A program made the translations under genes and the position numbers. A DNA stretch of 54,878 bases, taken from the NCBI GenBank assembly GCA_016871915.1, contig VHBP01000008.1, positions 1 through 54,878 on the forward strand, in the 5' to 3' direction. Numbering within the stretch: position 1 is the first letter of the stretch; every line of letters begins with the position of its first letter. This stretch comes from Gemmatimonadota bacterium. Its GTDB lineage: Bacteria > Gemmatimonadota > Gemmatimonadetes > Gemmatimonadales > Gemmatimonadaceae. Below are positions 24,404-32,197 of this stretch, in pieces. The notes beneath the pieces were generated by a model that saw only the letters and a program-made list of their open reading frames with translations, searched no databases and was not told the DNA's origin.

Positions 24404-26902
24404 CTACGCCACGACCGCCAGCGGTTCCCCCACGGTCCGCCCTGGTTCGGGGAGGAGGGCGATGGCCAGTACCTCATGCAGCGACTCCACGAAGTGGAAC
24501 CGCAGCTTCCCGCGGGCCTCCTCGGGGACATCCTCCACGTCGGCCTCGTTCGCCTTGGGGAGGATGATGTCGGTGATCCCAGCGCGGAGCGCGCCGAGGA
24601 CCTTCTCCTTCACCCCACCGATCGGGAGGACGCGTCCGCGGAGGGTGACCTCCCCGGTCATCGCGAGATCCTTGCGGACCGGACGCCCGGAGAGCTCGCT
24701 CGCCAGCGCCGTCGAGATGGCGACACCCGCCGACGGACCATCCTTGGGGATCGCGCCTGCCGGGACGTGGATGTGCGTCTCCACCGCGCCCAATCGTGCG
24801 CGCGGGATCCCGAGTTGCTCGGCGTTCTTGGTGACGTAGGTGAAGGCGGCGCGCGCCGACTCCTTCATCACATCGCCCAACTGGCCCGTGAGGATCAGTG
24901 CGACCGGGGCGCCCCCTTCGCCAGCGCTCGAGGGCGCGGCGATCGAGCGGACCGAGGCCTCGACGAACATGATGTCGCCGCCCATCGGTGTGTAGTACAT
25001 CCCGGTCGCGATCCCAACCTCGTGGGCGAGGTTCGCCTTCTCGGGATGCACCTTCGGGCGGCCGAGGAGTTCGCGCACCTCGTCGGCGGAGATCACGCCA
25101 TCGGCGGTGGGATCGACGCCCTCCTTGGTAGCGATGCGCCGTGCGACCTTCCGCGCGACCTTGCCGACCTCGCGCTCGAGCTGTCGCACCCCGCTCTCGC
25201 GGGTGTACTGGCTCACCAACGAGGCCACGGCCTCGTCACTGAAGACGACCCCCTTGTCGCCAAGCCCATTCTCCTCGAGCTGGCGCGGGATCAGGTACTT
25301 CTTGGCGATCTCCTGCTTCTCGCGCTCGGTGTAGCCCGCGAACTCCACGACCTCCATGCGATCGAGGAGCGGTCCCGGGATGTTCTGCACATAGTTCGCC
25401 GTCGCGATAAAGAGCACCTCGGAGAGGTCGAAGGGGACCCCGAGGTAGTGATCGGTGAAGGAATCGTTCTGCGCGGGGTCGAGCACCTCGAGCAACGCGC
25501 TCGAGGGATCGCCCTGGAACGACTGCCCGAGCTTGTCCACCTCATCGAGGAGGAAGACGGGGTTCTTGCTCCCCGCCTGCTTCATCCCCTGGATGATGCG
25601 CCCCGGCATCGCGCCCACGTAGGTGCGTCGGTGTCCACGGATGTCGGCCTCGTCGCGCGCGCCACCCAAGGCGACGCGCACATACTCGCGCCCGAGCGAC
25701 TGCGCGATCGACTTCGCGATCGAGGTCTTACCGACGCCTGGCGGGCCGGTGAAGAGGAGGATCGGCCCCTTCGCTATCGCGCGCGCCTTCTTCGACTTGG
25801 TCTCGGTGTCATCGGTCGACTCGGTCGCCGCGGCCTGCGCCGCACGGAGCTGCCGCACGGCGAGGAACTCGAGCACGCGGTCCTTCACATCGGTGAGGCC
25901 GTAGTGATCCTCGTCGAGCTGCGTGCTCGCGCCCTTGAGATCGAGCTGATCGTCGGAGACGGTGTTCCACGGGAGCTCGGCGATCCACTCCAGATAGGTG
26001 CGGATGACCTGCGCTTCCATGGATTCGCGACCGGCGCGCTCGAGGCGGCCGAGCTCGCGCTCGACCTCGGTGCGCGCCTGCTTCGGGAGATCCAGCGCCT
26101 CGAGCTTGGCGCGGAGCTCCTCGATCTCCTTGGAGGAGTCGTCGTCGCCGAGCTCCTTCTGGATCGCCTTCATCTGCTCGCGGAGGAACATCTCGCGCTG
26201 CCGTTCGCCGAGCTCCTCCTGCACCTGCGTCTTGATCTCCTCCTGCGCTTCCAAGAGGGAAATCTGCCGCTGCACATGGACGAGGACCTTCCGCAGGCGG
26301 TCCTCGACGGAGAGGGTCTCGAGGAGCCCCTGCTTCTCGGGGACGGGGAGCTCGATGTAGCCGGCGACGAGATCGGAGAAGCGTCCGGGCTCGGTGACGG
26401 AGTCGAGGACCTGATGCACGACCTCCTCGGGGAGGCCGCGCCGCTCGCCGAGTTCGGCGGCACGCTCGCGGATCTCCTTATGGAGCGCGACGAAGGCGGG
26501 ATCCTTCTCCTCGACGGGGGCGAGCTCCTCGACGGGGACGATGACCGCCGAGAGGTACCCCTCGGTGGTGCTGTACTGGAGGGAGGTGGCGCGCTGCTCG
26601 CCTTGGAGGAGGAGCTGTACACCGCCTAGGCCCCGTTGCACCTGCCCGATGCGGGCGATCACGCCCATCGAGTAGAGGATGTCGGGGTCGGGTTCCTCGG
26701 TGTTGTCGCGCTGGGCGACGGCGAAGACGAGGCGGTCGCCCTTGAGGGCGGCTTCGATGGCGCGCAGGGTCCCTGGCCGGCCCGCCGCGATGGGGGCGGT
26801 GAGGCCGGGGAAGATGACGGTGCCCCGGAGGGGGAGGACCGGGAGGGTCTGGCGCGTGCTCACGATGGGGGTGCTGGTCGGTACGGGAAGATTCTTTTCC
26901 AT
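24404..26902 (-). CDS. lon: ATP-dependent protease Lon
   Basis: An 832-residue LonA protease with the usual order. There is an N-terminal substrate-binding LAN domain (PVLPLRGTVIFPG), a coiled segment with many Glu/Gln, and an AAA+ module with Walker A GPPGVGKTS and Walker B VFLLDEVDKL. The C-terminal protease domain has the catalytic Ser in PKDGPSAGVA and Lys in GGVKEKVLGA. It degrades misfolded and regulatory proteins in the cytoplasm. Length and motifs are normal. No heat-shock promoter such as CIRCE is visible upstream; a dispersed repeat hairpin lies about 120 bases before the start. Confidence 0.96.
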   Translation of the reverse strand: MEKNLPVPTSTPIVSTRQTLPVLPLRGTVIFPGLTAPIAAGRPGTLRAIEAALKGDRLVFAVAQRDNTEEPDPDILYSMGVIARIGQVQRGLGGVQLLLQGEQRATSLQYSTTEGYLSAVIVPVEELAPVEEKDPAFVALHKEIRERAAELGERRGLPEEVVHQVLDSVTEPGRFSDLVAGYIELPVPEKQGLLETLSVEDRLRKVLVHVQRQISLLEAQEEIKTQVQEELGERQREMFLREQMKAIQKELGDDDSSKEIEELRAKLEALDLPKQARTEVERELGRLERAGRESMEAQVIRTYLEWIAELPWNTVSDDQLDLKGASTQLDEDHYGLTDVKDRVLEFLAVRQLRAAQAAATESTDDTETKSKKARAIAKGPILLFTGPPGVGKTSIAKSIAQSLGREYVRVALGGARDEADIRGHRRTYVGAMPGRIIQGMKQAGSKNPVFLLDEVDKLGQSFQGDPSSALLEVLDPAQNDSFTDHYLGVPFDLSEVLFIATANYVQNIPGPLLDRMEVVEFAGYTEREKQEIAKKYLIPRQLEENGLGDKGVVFSDEAVASLVSQYTRESGVRQLEREVGKVARKVARRIATKEGVDPTADGVISADEVRELLGRPKVHPEKANLAHEVGIATGMYYTPMGGDIMFVEASVRSIAAPSSAGEGGAPVALILTGQLGDVMKESARAAFTYVTKNAEQLGIPRARLGAVETHIHVPAGAIPKDGPSAGVAISTALASELSGRPVRKDLAMTGEVTLRGRVLPIGGVKEKVLGALRAGITDIILPKANEADVEDVPEEARGKLRFHFVESLHEVLAIALLPEPGRTVGEPLAVVA

Positions 26903-27010
26903 GTCAGACCCACCGGTGCAAGGTCTGTTCCGTGTGGAATTACGACAGGGTGGCGGGGGGCGCTAGGGAAGGCGCCGTATTGGCGGAGCGGGCGGACAGA
27001 ACTGCAGGGA

Positions 27011-27066
27011 TCAGGGGACAGGGGCCAGGGGACAGGGGGCTTCCGACCCTTTTCCCTGGCCCCTGT
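27011..27066. repeat. Dispersed repeat copy forming a 13-base-stem hairpin
   Basis: ATCAGGGGACAGGGGCCAGG and its continuation on the + strand carry the reverse complement of the CCCTGACCCC-type repeat. Arms ACAGGGGCCAGGG (27018-27030) and CCCTGGCCCCTGT (27054-27066) pair perfectly with a 23-base loop. The 307-base gap around it (26903-27209) otherwise holds only an AT-rich tract (27070-27209) that probably contains the promoter of the next + gene. Confidence 0.55.
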
Positions 27067-27209
27067 GATCTGGGTCAAGTCGAAATCGGGGAAAATCACC
27101 CGAATAAGAGGCGAAAAGTCTAGCGAAATGTCTTTTGGTGTGTATCCTTACCGCATCCTCTCATTTCAGGGGGGACATATGCTGTCATCTCTTTGTATAT
27201 CATGGCTTT

Positions 27210-28370
27210 ATGGAAATAGAACCCGAAGTGCCGATCCCGGTGGTGACTCCGGTTCCAGTCTTCTCACCTCCGCCACCTACCCCTCCTGCGGTCGATTTTC
27301 CGCTGGAATGGCTGCTCAACAATGCGGCACCACCGGTACAGTATAGAGCCATCAACGAAGTCGCCAAGCTCGGGCATGGAGTACCCCAGGGGTGGAGCGA
27401 CCTCCCCTATGCGTACCGACCGGCCATCGAACTCGCCCTGCAGGCTGACGTCAACGGGGTCTGGAATCACTCGATCCTCACCACCCCGTCGGCGCGCGCC
27501 GCGCACTTCGAAGGGGTCGGGACCGTCCCAGCCTTCCGCCGACTGACGGAGTACGGATGGGATAAGGACGCCCCGCCGTTGGTCCACTCGCGCCGGGTCC
27601 TCTTCCGACTCCTCCAAGAGGACGCGGATCGCGCGAACCTTTTCGAGATCGCCCCCACCAAGGCGAAGGTCGAGGAGGAACTGATCCTCGCACACCGTCG
27701 CACCGTGCGTGAGGCGGCGGGCGCTGCGCTCGCTGGTGCGGGGTTCGAGGCCGATCCTCGACTCCGCGGTCTCGCGCGTCGCACGATCGAGCGGATCGCC
27801 GAGTTCCTGCGCTCCCCGCTCGCGGAGAAGCCGTGGATCCGCGTGGGGAACAAGCAGGTGCTCCACCCCGAGGCGGCGCCCCCGACCTTCCATGCGCTCC
27901 ATCTCATCGCCCACATGCCGCTCTTCCAGGGAGAGTATCACGAGGCGATGGAGCTCCTCTATGCGTACCTGAGCCGTCCGCTCCCGCGTCAGGAGCCGGT
28001 GCAGCTGGTCGGCACGCAGCTCGTGAACGTCCCGCAGGTGGTGCTCGGCGATCATCTTCCGCATCGCAACGCGGTCGAGCATGACATCCCAGCGGCGCTC
28101 GCCTGGCTCGAGCTGATGGCGCGGTTGGGGTTCCTCAAGCGGAACGAGATCTGGACCAAGATGTACGAGCGCTTCGTCGACGACTGCGATCGCCGCGGCA
28201 TCTGGCATCCCCATAACAAGGGGACCACGCTCCCCAAGACCTCGAATCCGTACGTCTGGCCGATGTTCCCGCTCGAGCAGGTGCAGGGCGGTGAGGAGCG
28301 ATGGAGCGATGTGACCTTCCGCATCGGCCTCATCGCCCGACTCTCGGGACGTCCGGTGGAGTTGATCTAA
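27210..28370 (+). CDS. Protein of unknown function, helical-repeat-like
   Basis: A 386-residue protein starting at ATG 27210; upstream in-frame sequence is AT-rich and unlike coding. It opens with an acidic and Pro-rich leader (MEIEPEVPIPVVTPVPV), then WLLNNAAPPVQYRAI and many helical blocks with Trp, His and Arg (FEGVGTVPAFRRLTEYGWD, YVWPMFPLEQVQ). The WLL...PVQYRAI opening recalls alpha/alpha-toroid proteins related to squalene cyclase-like domains, but the match is weak. No signal peptide or membrane segment is seen. The RNA helicase gene starts 3 bases after its stop, so they share an operon. Confidence 0.65.
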   Translation: MEIEPEVPIPVVTPVPVFSPPPPTPPAVDFPLEWLLNNAAPPVQYRAINEVAKLGHGVPQGWSDLPYAYRPAIELALQADVNGVWNHSILTTPSARAAHFEGVGTVPAFRRLTEYGWDKDAPPLVHSRRVLFRLLQEDADRANLFEIAPTKAKVEEELILAHRRTVREAAGAALAGAGFEADPRLRGLARRTIERIAEFLRSPLAEKPWIRVGNKQVLHPEAAPPTFHALHLIAHMPLFQGEYHEAMELLYAYLSRPLPRQEPVQLVGTQLVNVPQVVLGDHLPHRNAVEHDIPAALAWLELMARLGFLKRNEIWTKMYERFVDDCDRRGIWHPHNKGTTLPKTSNPYVWPMFPLEQVQGGEERWSDVTFRIGLIARLSGRPVELI

Positions 28371-28373
28371 CGG

Positions 28374-29549
28374 ATGAGTACGGGATTGACCCTCGCCCAA
28401 GCCGAGGCGAGCACAACCGAGATCACCTTCGCGGACCTGGGGCTGAGCGCCCCGATGCTCGCCTCCCTCGCGCGCGCCGGCTACGAGCGCCCCACGCCGA
28501 TCCAGGCGCAGGCCGTCCCGCTCGCCCTCAAGGGGCGCGATCTCATGGGGCTCGCACAGACGGGGACGGGGAAGACCGCGGCCTTCACCATCCCGATCAT
28601 CGAGCGGCTACTCGGTGGCCCCAAGCGCACCCGCGCGCTGATCCTCACCCCCACGCGTGAGCTCTGCCAGCAGGTCGAGGCGAGCTTCCAGAAGTACGGG
28701 GAGGGGACCGGGCTCGACGTGATCTCGATCTACGGCGGCGTCGGGTACGAGCCGCAGACCGCCGCGCTCCGCGCCGGGGTCGATGTGATCGTCGCCACGC
28801 CGGGCCGCTTGATCGATCATCTCGAGAAGCAGCATGTGATCTTCGACGACCTCGAGGTCTTGGTGCTCGACGAGGCCGATCGGATGCTCGACATGGGGTT
28901 CGCGCCGCAGATCAACAGGATCGTCGCGCAGATCCACCCGTACCGACAGACCCTCCTCTTCTCAGCCACCATGCCGCCCGAGGTCGAGGCGCTCGCGCGG
29001 AAGTATCTGCGCAAGCCGCAGGTAGTGCAGGTGGGGCGGCGCTCGCAGGCCGCGGCGACGGTGCGGCACTATGTCTATCCGGTGCCGAAGCACAAGAAGA
29101 CGGAGCTCCTGGTGCACCTGGTGAAGTCCCTCGACGCCGAGGACTCGGTGCTCGTCTTCACGCGCACCAAGCATGGCGCCGACCGGGTGGTGCAGCACCT
29201 GGCCGAGGCGGGCTACAGCGCCGATGCGCTCCATGCCGACAAGTCGCAGGGGCAGCGCGAGCAGGCGCTCGCGCGCTTCAAGGCGGGGACGACCAAGATC
29301 CTCGTCGCGACCGACATCGCGCAGCGCGGGCTCGACATCTCGGGGATCACGCATGTGATCAACTACGACGTCCCGCAGCAGGCCGAGGACTATGTGCACC
29401 GGATCGGGCGCACGGGGCGTGCGGCGAAGGAGGGGGATGCCTTCACCTTCATGTGCGCGGATGAGATCGGGATGGTGCGCACGGTGGAGCGGGTGATCGG
29501 GCAGGAGATCCCGCGCATCTCGATCCCCGGGTTCGACTTCGGGACCTGA
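28374..29549 (+). CDS. rhlE: DEAD-box RNA helicase, RhlE type
   Basis: A 391-residue DEAD-box protein with all motifs: Q-motif RPTPIQAQ, motif I AQTGTGKTAAF, Ia PTRELCQQ, Ib TPGRLIDH, II VLDEADRMLDMGF, III FSATMP, V TDIAQRGLDI, and VI HRIGRTGRA. The protein ends soon after the second RecA domain, lacking the basic tail of many RhlE proteins. It unwinds short RNA duplexes in ribosome assembly or mRNA turnover. It follows a gene of unknown function after 3 bases and ends in a strong hairpin. Confidence 0.93.
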   Translation: MSTGLTLAQAEASTTEITFADLGLSAPMLASLARAGYERPTPIQAQAVPLALKGRDLMGLAQTGTGKTAAFTIPIIERLLGGPKRTRALILTPTRELCQQVEASFQKYGEGTGLDVISIYGGVGYEPQTAALRAGVDVIVATPGRLIDHLEKQHVIFDDLEVLVLDEADRMLDMGFAPQINRIVAQIHPYRQTLLFSATMPPEVEALARKYLRKPQVVQVGRRSQAAATVRHYVYPVPKHKKTELLVHLVKSLDAEDSVLVFTRTKHGADRVVQHLAEAGYSADALHADKSQGQREQALARFKAGTTKILVATDIAQRGLDISGITHVINYDVPQQAEDYVHRIGRTGRAAKEGDAFTFMCADEIGMVRTVERVIGQEIPRISIPGFDFGT

Positions 29550-29555
29550 GGCGTC

Positions 29556-29583
29556 CTTGGTCACCCGCTCGCGGGTGACCAGG
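29556..29583. terminator. Strong hairpin between convergent genes
   Basis: TGGTCACCCG/CGGGTGACCA is a perfect 10-base stem with the stable loop CTCG (core 29558-29581), extended by two weaker pairs. It sits between the helicase stop (29549) and the pseudopilin stop (29586). No T-run follows on either strand. It is probably a bidirectional terminator or mRNA 3'-end stabiliser. Confidence 0.65.
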
Positions 29584-29585
29584 CC

Positions 29586-30050
29586 TCACTGCCAACTCGC
29601 CCGCACGCGCCCGAGCCGACTCACCACGAGCGTGTCCGCGCGTTGCCCGCGCGAGACGACGATCGTCGTGTTGCTCGCCCCATAGCCCAGCCCCGTGGGG
29701 GTAAAGGTCAGGGTGTCGCGTGAGGCGCGGAGGGCGACCCCGTGCGCCGGGCCGACCGGCCAGCGGCGGAGGGTGTCGGTGGCGTGGCGGAGGTGGATCG
29801 TCCCACCGGTCTCGTCGATGATGACCCGCGTGTAGCCGGCGCGATGGATCGCCGCGCTCCGTCCGAGCGAGAGCGCCGCCCAGACCTCATGCGCCGCTTG
29901 GCGCACGCGGAGGTGATCCATCATCTGGGCCCCCTTGGGGAGGGCGATGCTCGCGAGGATGCCGATCAGGGTGCTCGTCATCACGAGCTCGACGAGGGTG
30001 AAGCCGAGGGACGCCCGAGGGGGCGCTGGTGCGAGGCGGAGAGGAATCAT
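29586..30050 (-). CDS. GspH/FimT-like type II pseudopilin
   Basis: A 154-residue protein starting at ATG 30050 with AGG upstream. The prepilin peptidase site and transmembrane helix read GFTLVELVMTSTLIGILAS, with Glu5 of the mature protein present. A C-terminal beta domain follows (GYTRVIIDETGGTIHL, LTFTPTGLGYG), as in GspH/FimT minor pseudopilins. These initiate or prime pilus-like filaments in type IV pilus or type II secretion systems. No other pilus genes are nearby, so it is an orphan. Confidence 0.85.
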   Translation of the reverse strand: MIPLRLAPAPPRASLGFTLVELVMTSTLIGILASIALPKGAQMMDHLRVRQAAHEVWAALSLGRSAAIHRAGYTRVIIDETGGTIHLRHATDTLRRWPVGPAHGVALRASRDTLTFTPTGLGYGASNTTIVVSRGQRADTLVVSRLGRVRASWQ

Positions 30051-30114
30051 GACCTGATCTTCGGTAGATTCCCTGCGGAGTCCGCACCGATCCCCCGCCA
30101 CCCGGTACCGAATC

Positions 30115-30357
30115 ATGCCGCGTTCTCGGATCCTTCTCCTCCTCGTCGCGCTGACCGGGATCAGCTGCTATCAGGACCCGAAGGCCCAGCTCGATGCGAT
30201 GGAGGAGACGCTCGCGTTGCAATCGACGCTCGAGGAGCTCGGGAACCGGACCACCGAACTCCAGTTCGCCGTCGATTCGCTCCGTGGCGTCGTCGCACGG
30301 CAGGATACCACGATCAAGGCGCTCGCGAATCTCGCGGGCGTGCGCTACGCCCCCTGA
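30115..30357 (+). CDS. Small coiled-coil lipoprotein-like protein
   Basis: An 80-residue protein with a short signal (MPRSRILLLLVALTGISC) that probably ends in a lipidated Cys18, although the lipobox GISC is not ideal. It is followed by a heptad-like helix (LDAMEETLALQSTLEELG and LQFAVDSLRGVV). It may form a coiled-coil spacer in the periplasm. No family is recognised. The selenoprotein gene begins 20 bases after its stop, and the two are probably co-transcribed. Confidence 0.6.
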   Translation: MPRSRILLLLVALTGISCYQDPKAQLDAMEETLALQSTLEELGNRTTELQFAVDSLRGVVARQDTTIKALANLAGVRYAP

Positions 30358-30377
30358 CCTTCCACTCGACCGCACCC

Positions 30378-30605
30378 ATGCGTCTCACGATCGAATACTG
30401 CACCGTCTGAAACTATGAACCACGGGCCGTCGGTCTGGCGGCCGCGCTGCGGGAGCGGTGGCCCGACGCCGAGGTGGGGATGATCCCCTCCGGCGGCGGG
30501 GTCTTCGAGGTCGCGCTCGATGACACCCTGCTCTTCTCGAAGAAACGTCTCGGTCGTCACGCCCAACCGGGCGAGATCTTACGATTGATCGAGTCGGCCC
30601 TCTGA
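30378..30605 (+). CDS. SelW/Rdx-family selenoprotein with in-frame TGA (Sec11)
   Basis: A 75-residue protein if the TGA at 30408-30410 is read as selenocysteine. The N-terminus MRLTIEYCTV-U-NYEPRA gives a CxxU motif at the position of the CxxC/CxxU redox motif in Rdx (SelW/SelT/SelH-like) proteins. After the TGA the same frame continues with RWPDAEVGMIPSGGGVFEVA and LLFSKKRLGRH to a TGA at 30603. Length and the GGGVFEV...FSKK pattern match bacterial Rdx proteins. A hairpin with a GGTCT loop lies just past the TGA. The predicted role is a thioredoxin-like redox protein. It sits between a small lipoprotein gene and pfkA. Confidence 0.85.
30425..30443 (+). promoter_or_regulatory. Candidate bacterial SECIS hairpin
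   Basis: GGCCG (30425-30429) pairs with CGGCC (30439-30443), leaving a 9-base loop TCGGTCTGG. The loop GGTCT begins 21 bases after the TGA, within the spacing used by bacterial SECIS elements. It shares the GGUCU core of the E. coli fdhF element. It would bind SelB to direct Sec insertion. Confidence 0.65.
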
Positions 30606-30633
30606 TCCCTGACCCCTCTCCCCTGACCCCCTG
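30604..30633. repeat. Dispersed CCCTGACCCC-type repeat copy
   Basis: GATCCCTGACCCC followed by TCTCCCCTGACCCCCTG fills the 28-base gap between the selenoprotein stop and the pfkA ATG. It is the same family as at 1317-1347, 27011-27066 and 51866-51891. Confidence 0.55.
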
Positions 30634-31713
30634 ATGCGAATCGCGATCTCCACCGGCGGTGGTGACGCCCCGGGCCTCAACGCCGTCATCCGCGCCGCCA
30701 CCCTCTCCGCCCTCTCACGCGGGTGGAGTGTCCTGGGCATCAAGCGCGGCTACTATGGGCTCCTGGGTGAGGATGAGGTGGTCCCACTCACCGCGGACGC
30801 GGTGCGCGGGATCGTGCATCAGGGGGGGACGATCCTCCGGACCACGAATCGCGGGAATCCCTTCGACTTCCCTGTGCAGCGTCCGGATGGGAGCTGGGAC
30901 AGCATCGATCGCTCCGACGAGATGATCGAGAACGCGCGGAACCTCGGGATCCAGGCGATGATCTCGATCGGGGGGGACGGATCGCTCGCGATCGCCCAGA
31001 AGCTGGTCGACAAGGGGATGCGGATCGTCGGCGTGCCGAAGACGATCGACAACGATGTGTCGGGGACGATCGTGACCTTCGGCTTCGATACGGCGGTGCA
31101 GACCGCGATCGAGGCGATCGACAAGTTGCAGACGACGGCGGAGAGCCACGATCGGGTGCTCGTGCTCGAGGTGATGGGACGTGAGGCGGGGTTCATCGCG
31201 CTGCATGCGGGGCTCTCGGGGTCGGCCGACGTGATCCTCATCCCGGAGATCCCGTGGCGCCTCGATCAGGTCTGCGAGGCGGTGATGGAGCGGGACCGCA
31301 GCGGCCGCAAGTTCGCGATCGTCGTCGTGGCCGAGGGGGCGATCGACGAACATGGGGAGACCTCGCTCATCGGGGAGTCGATGCCGGGGCAGGCGCCGCG
31401 CATCGGGGGGATCGCGCACCGGTTGGCCAAGTCGATCCAACAGCGGACGGGGAAGGAGTGCCGTGCGCTGGTGCTCGGGCACCTGCAGCGCGGGGGGATG
31501 CCGACGGGATACGACCGCTTCCTCGCCACACGGTTCGGGGCAGCCGCGACGCAGGCGGTGGCGGACGGGAAGTGGGGCCACATGGTGGCGCTGCAGAGCC
31601 CGCACATCGTCACGGTCCCGATCCGCGAGGTCCTCAAGGCGCCGAAGCGGGTCGACCCCACCCACGACGCGGTCCTGACGGCCCGGTCGTGCGGGATCAG
31701 CTTCGGGGACTGA
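30634..31713 (+). CDS. pfkA: 6-phosphofructokinase, G104/K124 mixed-signature type
   Basis: A 359-residue PfkA-family kinase. It shows STGGGDAPGLNAVIRA at the N-terminus, the phosphoryl-donor loop SIGGDGSLA, catalytic PKTIDND, and the substrate block EVMGREAGFIALHAGL. The donor loop has Gly (GGDGS), as in ATP enzymes, whereas the next motif has Lys (PKTIDND), as in pyrophosphate enzymes. This Gly/Lys pairing is reported for an ATP-using subgroup, so ATP is the likely donor. It phosphorylates fructose 6-phosphate in glycolysis. A repeat copy replaces any clear ribosome binding site. Confidence 0.92.
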   Translation: MRIAISTGGGDAPGLNAVIRAATLSALSRGWSVLGIKRGYYGLLGEDEVVPLTADAVRGIVHQGGTILRTTNRGNPFDFPVQRPDGSWDSIDRSDEMIENARNLGIQAMISIGGDGSLAIAQKLVDKGMRIVGVPKTIDNDVSGTIVTFGFDTAVQTAIEAIDKLQTTAESHDRVLVLEVMGREAGFIALHAGLSGSADVILIPEIPWRLDQVCEAVMERDRSGRKFAIVVVAEGAIDEHGETSLIGESMPGQAPRIGGIAHRLAKSIQQRTGKECRALVLGHLQRGGMPTGYDRFLATRFGAAATQAVADGKWGHMVALQSPHIVTVPIREVLKAPKRVDPTHDAVLTARSCGISFGD

Positions 31714-31780
31714 CCCGTTGACCTGGCGAACCTCCGCGTGTCTCTTGGGTAGGATGGAGCGTCACCCACCGAGTCCTCCC

Positions 31781-32197
31781 GTGCGCCTTCCCCTCCTCTC
31801 CCTCCTCCTGCTCGGGACCGCCGCCCTCGCCGAGGCGCAGGTCCGTCCGGTCTCCGTCGCCGTGCCCGCGAAGGCGATGGCCCCTGCCGCCACCGGGTCC
31901 GCGAACGTCCCTGTCGCGATGCTCCCCCCGGCGGGGCTCTGCCGCATCTGGATCAATGAGGTGCCGGCCTCGCAGCAGCCCGCACCGACCGACTGTGCGA
32001 CTGCGCTCCGACAGAGGCCGGCCAATGGGACGATCCTCTATGGCCCCACCGAACGCGATTCGATGGGGGAGCGTTTCGAGGAGCAGGCGCGGGCGCGACG
32101 TGAGTCGGCATCCCGCGCGGCGGGCCCCGCGGCCTCACCGTCCGCCAAGCGACCGGCGGCCCCGCGTGAGCGGAAGCCGCGCGAGGGCACCCCGTAA
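31781..32197 (+). CDS. Secreted protein of unknown function
   Basis: A 138-residue protein starting at GTG 31781 (MRLPLLSLLLLGTAALAEAQ is a clean signal peptide). An in-frame ATG at 31754 would add a Pro-rich stretch. The mature part has two cysteines in LCRIWINE and PTDCATALRQ, which may pair, then a long Ala/Arg/Pro/Glu low-complexity tail. I recognise no family. A TAGGAT box at 31750-31755 could be a -10 element giving a short leader. It ends in TAA overlapping the presumed start region of the helicase (GTAA). Confidence 0.6.
   Translation: MRLPLLSLLLLGTAALAEAQVRPVSVAVPAKAMAPAATGSANVPVAMLPPAGLCRIWINEVPASQQPAPTDCATALRQRPANGTILYGPTERDSMGERFEEQARARRESASRAAGPAASPSAKRPAAPRERKPREGTP

Noticed and set aside
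23972..26629. An 885-codon open frame on the + strand
   Set aside because: Antisense to lon; repetitive Leu/Glu/Arg composition, and no motif.
27018..27066. Rho-independent terminator
   Set aside because: The hairpin lies between two gene starts and has no T-run; it matches the dispersed repeat.
31718..31780. Longer N-terminus of the secreted protein after pfkA
   Set aside because: It would place Pro/Arg-rich sequence before a clean signal peptide that starts at GTG 31781.
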